In this document: in pieces, positions 52,380 to 61,500 of the stretch
Position numbering within the stretch: position 1 is the first letter of the stretch
How the letters are laid out: every line of letters starts with the position of its first letter
DNA from: Saprospiraceae bacterium
GTDB lineage: Bacteria > Bacteroidota > Bacteroidia > Chitinophagales > Saprospiraceae
Length of the DNA: 64,000 nucleotides
NCBI GenBank assembly: GCA_020631405.1
Contig: JAHDHH010000017.1
Coordinates: 1-64,000 of the forward strand
Direction: 5' to 3'
Program-made: the position numbers and the translations under genes
The notes under the pieces: model-generated
The model's database searches: none
What the model was told of the DNA's origin: nothing
What the model saw: the letters and a program-made list of their open reading frames with translations, nothing else

Positions 52380-55358
52380 ATGAGCACTACACCTATATCA
52401 AATATCGACATCAAATTTTCACTCCATGTGAAAGCAGTATTATTCTTGATTGTCAGTCTTGTTATCCAAGGCAACCTTTCTGCACAATTGAGTTGTGGGA
52501 CTCAAGAGCCAACCACAGCAGAGGTCAAGTACACCTTAGAGGTTATTGATCAAATTGCTGTACAAAGAAGTAGTGCGATGAAGTGGATGCCAATACGAGT
52601 CCATAGACTAGCAAGTAATAATGGTAGTGGTGCTATTTCGACCTCTGATATCAACCAAGCAATAGCAACTCTGAATAGAAAATTCGCAGCAATAAATGTC
52701 TCATGGTATATCGCTGATATGCAGACTATCCCAAGTAACAAATATCACAACCTCAACCTTGATACAGAACGACTGGGTCTCATACAAGAATATGTTACTC
52801 CAGATGCAGTTAATATCTTTTTTGCCAATGAATTAGAGAAGTCGGGCAATGGATTGTGCGGTTATGCATCATATCCTTCTGATAATGTAGCTTCATTAGC
52901 TGTATTCGCAAGTAATTCTTGTACGAACAATTTAGCAACAGCTAACCTAGCACATGAATTTGGACATTTTTTCAACTTGTTTCACACATTTAGAGGGACC
53001 TCTAATAGTAATATAGACCAACATGCTGAGCATGTTCCAAGAAGTGGAGACCAAGCTAATTGTGCTCATACTGGTGACTTGTTATGCGATACAGACGCTG
53101 ACCCTTTATGCTCTATGTCAACGAATTGTGAGTATGTCGGAGATGAGTATGATCAGTATGGCAATAAGTATGTACCGCCAATTGGTAATATCATGACTTA
53201 TTACAATAAATCTTGTGGAGCAGAATTTTCTGGGATGCAATTGACACGAATGGAACAAGCTCTCCAGATTAGACTCCAGCATACTGCTTATGACCTGCAA
53301 GGGGCTGCTTACAATCAAGTGAACAACCCTAGCGAATTGAAAGCAAGCATAGGGGGCAATTATGGAATAGCACTTCAATGGAAGGATAATGCAAACAATG
53401 AAACTGGTTACTTTATTGAAAGATCAAAAGATTATGGTCAGACGTTTTTGCCTATAACTCAAGGTGGTGTTGGGGAGAATGAGCATACATTTGTTGATTA
53501 TTCAGCGAAGGCTGATATAGATTACATCTACAGAATCAAAGCATCTAATGATGAGCCAGAAGACTATATAGCTAGTAATGTTATCAAAAAGGAATTTGAC
53601 TATTGTCTTCCAGATTATGAAAGTTTTAGTTGTAATATACTAGGCATTGGAGCTGGAATAGATTATGTAGGTCTTGGAGCTTCCGCATCTTTGATTGATA
53701 ATGAGTCAACATGTCAAGGCTCTTATTCAGTATATTCAGGCGATAGTGTCAAAGCAAGTCTTTCTGCTGGCAGTACAATTCCATTCGAAATTAGTTTAGT
53801 CAATAAAGAAGAACAGTACCTTCAGCAAAATCTATCAATTTGGATTGACCTAAATCAAAATAATAGGTTTGATAATGATAATGAATTGCTGTACCAATCT
53901 GACTTTGGATTATTCGGACCACAAGATATTTCTGGTGAACTGACAATACCAAGTTGTGCTCTCAGCGGAAGTACCGTAATGAGATTTAGAACTACATATT
54001 TACCAGAAGGGGTTGTCGCTGATGCTTGCAGCTATTATAATTATGGAGAGGTTGAAGATTATCAAATTGAGATTACTGGTGTACAGTTAAATCAAGCATC
54101 AATAAATATATCAGAATACTCAGGAAGTCAATTCAATGATGGGATTATTTGCGGTGGCTCGAGTGCGACATTGATTGCATCAGGAGGCGTAAATTATTAC
54201 TGGGAAGATGGCAGTGAAGGCCAAATACGTACTGTGTCAGAGACTGGGACATATACTGTTACAGCAGTGGATAATACTGGTTGTGAGCATACAGTATCTA
54301 CAACCATATATAGTTATAATAATGCAGAAGTAGGGTTGGTTGTACTTGATGATCAAGAGTTTGGTTTCAAAGAAGGAAAGACCATTTGCCAAGGAGAAGA
54401 AGTGACTATTGAGGCAAAAGGCGGGGTGTCATATCTGTGGTCAAATGGATCTGATAATCAAGCAAGAACTATTTCTGAGTCAGGAGTCTATTCGGTAGAT
54501 ATCACTACTCCAGAAGGTTGTATTATTAATAGAGCCTTCGAATTGCTTGTCAGAGCATTACCAGAAGTCAAGATTGATGCAGTTACACAAGCAGGACAAG
54601 AAGTGTATGATGGGATATTGTTATATGGTGATACAGCGGTACTTAGTGCGACTGGTGCTAGCGAATATATGTGGAGTACAGGAAGTACACAACAAACAAT
54701 TGAAATTAATCAGGATGGAAACTATAGTGTAGTAGGTATAGATGAGTATGGCTGTAGTCAAGAGGCATCTACAAATCTATATTTTTCAATAATATTATCT
54801 AGTCATGCCATAGCTCTTGATGTTGTAGCAAATCAAGAGAATAATGAGATTACATGGGTATACGATCAAGATATCAACGCAGATCACTATAGAATAGAAA
54901 GAAAGACTACTGGACAAGAATTCGAACTAGTAGAGAGAATAGTTGCATTCAAAGATTCTGACAATCCAATATATAGTGCATTTGATTTAGATGTTGCAGC
55001 AGGTGGAGATTACTATTATAGGGTAATTGCTGAACTAAACAACATAGATAAGTCTGTCAGTGACTTAGTACACCTTTACAGAGCAAACCAGAGTGCAACT
55101 TCTATCAATGTAAGTGTATACCCTAATCCTGCTCGACATAATATTACTGTTGAACATGGATTTGACCTTAACGATGCACATCCAATAAGTATCACTATTA
55201 ATAATGAACTTGGAGAAGAAGTCCTCAAATTACAAGGTATTCAGTCAGCTCAAGAGAAAATTGATCTTGCTCAGTTTACTCCAGGAGTTTATTTCATTAG
55301 GACAGCTATGGGAAGTCAGAGTAAGATGCAAAAGCTACTCATCTCAGGAGAGCTATAA
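52380..55358 (+). CDS. Secreted M43 metalloprotease with 3 repeats and T9SS sorting domain (copy 2)
   Basis: About 992 aa from ATG 52380; TTG 52353 opens a frame nine residues longer but is weaker. Order: signal peptide (AVLFLIVSLVIQGNLSAQ), M43 domain with HEFGHFFNLFH (192-202) and NIMTYY, FN3-like domain, GEVED domain (SIWIDLNQNNRFDNDNELLYQ), three ~78-aa repeats (~572-807), a second FN3-like segment (YRIERKTTGQEFELVERI) and a sorting domain (YPNPARHNITV, QFTPGVYFIRT). It is the short version of copies 1 and 3 and has its own terminator. A shared N-terminal mark, CG..PT..(Q/E)(I/V)K(Y/H)TL, opens the mature part in all four copies. Confidence 0.92.
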   Translation: MSTTPISNIDIKFSLHVKAVLFLIVSLVIQGNLSAQLSCGTQEPTTAEVKYTLEVIDQIAVQRSSAMKWMPIRVHRLASNNGSGAISTSDINQAIATLNRKFAAINVSWYIADMQTIPSNKYHNLNLDTERLGLIQEYVTPDAVNIFFANELEKSGNGLCGYASYPSDNVASLAVFASNSCTNNLATANLAHEFGHFFNLFHTFRGTSNSNIDQHAEHVPRSGDQANCAHTGDLLCDTDADPLCSMSTNCEYVGDEYDQYGNKYVPPIGNIMTYYNKSCGAEFSGMQLTRMEQALQIRLQHTAYDLQGAAYNQVNNPSELKASIGGNYGIALQWKDNANNETGYFIERSKDYGQTFLPITQGGVGENEHTFVDYSAKADIDYIYRIKASNDEPEDYIASNVIKKEFDYCLPDYESFSCNILGIGAGIDYVGLGASASLIDNESTCQGSYSVYSGDSVKASLSAGSTIPFEISLVNKEEQYLQQNLSIWIDLNQNNRFDNDNELLYQSDFGLFGPQDISGELTIPSCALSGSTVMRFRTTYLPEGVVADACSYYNYGEVEDYQIEITGVQLNQASINISEYSGSQFNDGIICGGSSATLIASGGVNYYWEDGSEGQIRTVSETGTYTVTAVDNTGCEHTVSTTIYSYNNAEVGLVVLDDQEFGFKEGKTICQGEEVTIEAKGGVSYLWSNGSDNQARTISESGVYSVDITTPEGCIINRAFELLVRALPEVKIDAVTQAGQEVYDGILLYGDTAVLSATGASEYMWSTGSTQQTIEINQDGNYSVVGIDEYGCSQEASTNLYFSIILSSHAIALDVVANQENNEITWVYDQDINADHYRIERKTTGQEFELVERIVAFKDSDNPIYSAFDLDVAAGGDYYYRVIAELNNIDKSVSDLVHLYRANQSATSINVSVYPNPARHNITVEHGFDLNDAHPISITINNELGEEVLKLQGIQSAQEKIDLAQFTPGVYFIRTAMGSQSKMQKLLISGEL
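54092..54800 (+). repeat. Array of 3 Ig/PKD-like repeats (copy 2)
   Basis: Three units of about 234-237 bp. Unit 1 keeps both cysteines (DGIICGGSSATL and NTGC). Unit 2 is partly divergent (EGKTICQGEEVTI). Unit 3 lacks the first cysteine (DGILLYGDTAVL), the same capping change seen at the end of the other two arrays. Confidence 0.85.
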
Positions 55359-55383
55359 AGCTATAGTTTATATCATCACGTAG

Positions 55384-55414
55384 GGGCCTTTCGATGGGTC
55401 GATTGGCCCTTTTT
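55384..55414 (+). terminator. Rho-independent terminator after protease copy 2
   Basis: GGGCC (55384-55388) pairs with GGCCC (55405-55409), with an inner CGA/TCG stem in the loop, followed by five T. Confidence 0.8.
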
Positions 55415-55423
55415 GCAATAATT

Positions 55424-55549
55424 ACAAAATATACAAAAACAAAAAAAGAAGGATTGTCACCGAAAACAGGAAGGTGAATCCTGAAACACGAATACCCATC
55501 GTGTACCCCTTCATCCTGCGATAGATTTGGAATGTAATTAAGATATAAC
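55424..55549 (+). promoter_or_regulatory. Conserved leader and promoter of protease copy 3
   Basis: This stretch aligns almost without gaps with 63723-63848 upstream of copy 4. Conserved blocks are ACC.AAAACAG, CTGAAA, GAATAC, CATC, ATAGATTTG and TAATT. TAGATTTG at 55522-55529 is an exact TAnnTTTG -7 element 38 nt from the ATG; no TTG lies at -33 in either copy. The conserved upstream blocks may be sites for an activator. Confidence 0.6.
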
Positions 55550-55567
55550 ACTCTCAATTAACAGAAG

Positions 55568-58500
55568 ATGATGAACTGGAAATATATAATAACTATCACC
55601 CTATTATTAATAGGAATGCAGGTAACTGGGCAGAAAGCAACGCTTTTCCCAGACCACGGCTGTGGAGCTCCCCAACCAACAATTGCACAAATCAAACATA
55701 CGCTTGAAGTAGTAGATAAGATATCACTCAACAAGAGTAGCGATATGATTCATATCCCTATCCGTGTACACGTGGTAGCTAAGAATGATGGCTCTGATGC
55801 TGTTGATTTAACTGAAGTCAACTCTGCAATAGCAAATCTCAACACTAAATTCCTTCCTATCAATGTTGGTTTTTACATCGCTGATATTAATACAATTTTA
55901 AATACAGCATTTTCAGACTTAGATATCCTTACAGAGGAGAATGCATTGGCACAACCAAATGAAGTTCCAGATGCTATAAATATGTTTTTCACACATAGAT
56001 TGACTACCAATATCTATGATATCTGTGGTTATGCATTTTATCCTTATGATAATGTAAGATCATTAAGAATATTCATCAGAAATGAATGCACTAATGATAT
56101 AGGTAGTGGTACTATCCCACACGAAATTGGACATTTCTTAAATCTCTACCACACATTCAATGGCACATCAAAAGGAAATACTCACTATAATGCGGAGCAT
56201 GTTGCAAGGAGTGGACCTAACAGTAACTGTTCAACACATGGAGACTACCTCTGTGATACTGAAGCAGATCCAATAGGTAATATCAACAATGAGTGTGAGT
56301 ATATAAACCTCTCTCAAGATGTATTTGGAGACACGTATACTCCACCTATTGGCAATATGATGAGCTATTACAATAAGATGTGTGGAGGTGACTTCACTCC
56401 AGGACAGTATAATAGAATGGCGCAAGCGCTTCAAGATAGGTTGACACATACTTCATATACCCTCACTAATCCGATCTACAGTACAGTGGCAAATCCTGAA
56501 AATATTGAAGCTAGTATTGGAGCAAATTACTCAATAGATATCACTTGGGACGATGTTTCTGATAATGAAACTGGGTTCATAGTAGAAAGATCTGAGGATA
56601 ATGGCTCTACTTTCCAACCATTGAATAATGGCGGAGTAGCTGCTAATGTTTCACTCTATTGTGATACTAGTGTGGAATCAAATGTAGACTATATCTATAG
56701 AGTGAAACCTTCAAATGGTAATCCAGAAGTCTATGGCGAAAGTAATATGATTCAGTCTGAACTTACGTATTGTATCCCTGAATACCAACCATCAAGTTGT
56801 GACTTACTCGAAATTGGCGTAGGGATACAACGAGTGCAGATAGGGCCAAATAATGAGTTAGACCATAGTTCAGAATGTGATATGCATGCTGTTGTGCCAG
56901 AGTCTACAGCTACTTTAACATTGAATACTGGAAGTACTCAACCTTTTACAGTACAGTTACTTGAGTCAGACGGTCAATATGTTGAGCAGAATTTAGCAAT
57001 TTGGTTAGACCTAAATAGAGATGGAGAATTCGATAATCAAGAAGAGTTATTGTGCCAAAGCAATTACTTAACCTTTGGATCTCAAATAATCAATGGTAGT
57101 ATTTCTATTCCAGACTGTGTTACTCCTGGAAGTATGACATTAAGAGTCAGAACGAGGTACATGCCGTATGGTCAAGTTGAAAGTCCTTGTGATTTTTATC
57201 ATTTTGGTGAGTCAGAGGATTATACAGTGATGATAAATCAAGTTCAGCCACAGTTTGGTCAGATTGCATTACTTGAGTATTCTGGAGAACAAGATCATGA
57301 TGGCTTACTCTGTGATGGTGCATCTGCTACACTTATTGCTTCTGGAGGGGTAGCTTATGAATGGGAAGATGGCAGTACTAATGCCACTAGAATAGTTTCA
57401 GAGACAGATATCTACAGAGTGACAGTGTATGACGATGAAGGATGTAGCGATTCAGAGTTGATTGCAATAGAGACTAATGATTCTCCTGTTGCAAGTATCG
57501 CTATTGGAGGTGGGTCTACTCAAACAGCATTTTGCGATAATGAAGATGTACAACTCATTGCAGAAGGAGGCAGCTCATACTTATGGGAAGATGGTAGTAA
57601 TAATGCATCAAGATTAGTGAACAGTAGTGGACTTTACTTAGTCACTGTATCTAATGCTGGAGGATGTAGTGATCAAGCTTCAATAATAGTAACAATAGGT
57701 AACTCAGTAACCCCTGCTATAGTCATTGTAGAGAACTCTGGGACAACATCTAATGATGGGATCCTCTGTGATGGCGCTAGCGCTACACTTAGTGCTTCAG
57801 GTGGAGTTCAGTATAATTGGGAAGACGGTTCTACTTCAGCACAGAGAACTGTGTCAACATCAGGGACGTACCAAGTCACTGTTACGAATAGCGAAGGCTG
57901 TACAGGGGTTGAATCTGTCGAGATAGTAGCAGAAACATTGACTGGTACTAGTATTGAGGTCAATGAAACAAGCGGCTTAGTGAATAATGATGCAATCCTA
58001 TGCTACGGTGACGAAGCAATCCTAACAGCAGTCGGAGGCTCTGATTATCAATGGGAAGACGGGTCCACATCAGCACAGAGAACTGTAAATGAGCCAGGTC
58101 TATATAGCGTGACCATTTCTAATCAAAATGGTTGTTCGCAAATCATAGAACAATTAGTTTCTATAGAAAATAATATCCTCGCAAGTATTCAAGTATTTGA
58201 AGACTCAGGTAGTACGTCTAATGATGGTGTACTTTGCCAAGGTGAAGAGGCAACAATTCTTGCGACTGGGGGACTGTCTTACTTGTGGGAAGATGGTAGT
58301 ATCAGCAATTCAAGAGTGGTAAATGAGTCAGGAACTTATACTGTTGAAGCATTTAATGCTCAAGGTTGTAGTAAGCTAGTCTCAATAGAAATTACAGTAA
58401 CACAAGGTAATAATGCAGAGATAGCATTTCAAGAAACATCTGGAATAGCTAATCATGATGGAATCATCTGTAGTGGCGATGATGTGATGCTTTTAGTTTC

Positions 58501-61500
58501 TGGAGGGGTAAACTATACTTGGAATGTAGGCAGTTCTGCTTCGCAAATTCTTGCAAGTGAAGCTGGATTGTACCAGGTAACAGTGGAAGATGGCAATGGA
58601 TGTTATCACACAGCTAATGCAGAAGTTACAGTAACCAATCCAATCGAAGCTAGTATTCAATCACTAGATGGCAGTCCTATAAGTAGTACTTACTGCGAAG
58701 GCCAGACAGTAACCCTTATTGCAGAAGGTGGAACAGGTGTGCAATGGGACAACGGCTTAACTATTTCAACAAGGGCTATTTCACAAAGTGGAACCTATAG
58801 CGCAACTGTATATGATGATAATGGTTGCACGGCTACAGCTCAAGTGAGTATTCAATTTGTAAATATAGCAGACCAAGATATCCAAGTTGTAGAAAACTCT
58901 GGATCGACGAATAATGACGGAATTCTATGTTCAGGTGATTCAGCTACAATAATAGCTTCAGGAGGTGATTCTTACTTATGGGAAGATGGAAGCACCAACC
59001 CTCAAAGAGAAGTTAGTGAGTCTGGTACATATACAGTAGTCACAACTTCAAATCAAGGATGTGAATCTACAGGATCTATAGATATTGTTATAGAGCAAGA
59101 AGCCTCGACTGCAATCGCAGTATACGAAAACTCAGGAAATGAAAACAACGATGCCATCTTATGCGACGGAGATGAAGCTGTACTTACTGCTTCTGGTGGG
59201 ATTGCCTACCTCTGGAATAATGGAGCTGAAACTGCACAAATAGTAGTCACTGAAACAGGAAATTATTCAGTTGAAATTGCAAACGCTAATGGATGCTCAA
59301 CATCCGAAGATGTGTTCGTGCAATTTAACCTAATAGAAAATTATACAATTCAGATAACTGAGCAATCAGGATTATTTGAAAATGACGGATTACTGTGTTT
59401 GGGTGAAGACGCTGTTCTTTCTATTGAAGGAGGCGTATCATATACTTGGGATGATCTAAGTATATGGTCGCAACGGACTGTTAAAAGTAACGGAATGTAC
59501 AGTGTCACCCTAACAAATGCTGATGGATGTATAGCAGAAGATTCAGTTGAGATTAGCTATGCTCCTACGATTGAACAAGATATCCTCATACTTGAAGATA
59601 ATGGTAATATAGCTAGTAATGTCTTCTGTCAAGGGGAGTCTGTAAACTTAGTAGCGCCTTCTGGAACAGCATATTTCTGGAATAATGGAAGTGATCAAAA
59701 TCAAATAGAAGTTTCTAATTCAGGGATCTACGAAGTATCAGTTATAGATAGCTACGGTTGTGCAAATGAGATGAGTACTAGTGTACAAGTAATAGAAATG
59801 CAAAGTGTGGTCCTTACTATACAGGAAGATTCAGGAATAGCTAGCAATGATGGATTCCTTTGTAATGGAGACTTAGCGACACTTTCTGCATCAGGTGGAA
59901 TAGCTTATATGTGGGAAGATGGTAGTACTAACCCAACCAGGGTCATTGCAGAAACTGGAGTTTATCAAGTCACAGTCACGAGTATTGATGGATGCACTAA
60001 TACTGCCAGCAGAGAAATAGTAATAGATGCACCTATAGCAGCTAACATAGCGATGTTTAATCAATCAGGAATGCCGGTTGCAAGCTCAATATGTGCTGGT
60101 GAGTCAGTTTTGCTTGTTGTTGATGGTGGATATGACATTGAGTGGATAGATGGCGGTACTGATAATCCAAGAAGTGTGTATTCTTCTGGGGTTTATACTG
60201 CAGAGGTGCTAAATCAAAGTGGGTGTTTTGAATTTATTGATATTACCGTAACAATAGAAGAAGAGGTCGAAGCTTCGATCTCAGTCATTGAGAGTTCAGG
60301 AAACTTTAATAATGATGGTGTCCTATGCTCTGGTGATTATGCTACGTTGAATGCTGAGGTTGGAAGTCAGTACTTATGGAGCACAGGAAGTATTACTAGA
60401 CAAATTCAAGTATCAAATGCTGGTGAATATAGTGTAACAGTAACGAACGAAAATGGATGTACCAATATCGCTTCAAGTAGTATTACTGTTAATGAGCCAA
60501 GTGATTTGACGATACAAATGATTTCTGCATCTGGAGATGTAGTAAGTGGTCCTTTCTGTAGTCAAGATGAGGTTTACTTATCTATAGATACAAGTGATGA
60601 TGTGCAATGGCTTGATGGTAGCATAGCTAACCCTAGACTAATCAATGTGTCGGGTGTATATGCGATAGAACTCATCAATAGCAATGGGTGTAGTGTAGTC
60701 CTAGAAAAGGAAGTGCAATTCCAAAATCAATTAAGTGCTGACATTGTAATAATAGAAGAATCAGGATTGAGTGTTAATGACGGTTTGCTTTGCCAAGGCG
60801 ACGATGCCTTGCTAGTCGCTGACGGCGGAGCTTACTATCAGTGGGAGGACGGCTCAGAATCTGAAGAAAGACTGGTTTCAGAGTCTGGAGTTTATACTGT
60901 CACTGTTTCTGATGCCTTAGGTTGCCAAAGTACAGCACAAGTAGAAGTCATCATAGAGCAGTCGCCAGACCTAGCCCTGTTAGTTAGCGAGCAATCTGGC
61001 TTGGCCAATGATGATGGCATCCTTTGTCATGGAGATGTAGCTGTGATTACTGCTCAAGGTGGCAATACGTATGTTTGGGACAATGGGACAATCAACCCAA
61101 CAAGAACTGTTGAGGAGAGTGGGTTTTATTCGATTCAGGCATTTTCTGAGCAAGGTTGTAAAACTGTTGGAATAGTCAGTGTAGATATTATGCCTGAGCT
61201 CGAGCCAAGCATCATTATTCAAGAAGAATCTGGGGTAAGCAATGATGGAAAGGTATGCTATGGAGAGGCTATGCTATTGACCGCAGTAGGTGGACAAAGC
61301 TATTCTTGGAACAATGGAAGCACTGAAGCAAACTTAGAAGTGACACAATCTGGAACTTATACAGTTGAAGTTGCAGATATACAAGGTTGTGTAGCTACTG
61401 AGTCTATCGATGTAATTATAGAAGATGAGATTAATGCTGTCATATCAATTAGTGAAAATTCTGGTTCAGAACAAAATGATGGCATTCTTTGCTATGGCGA

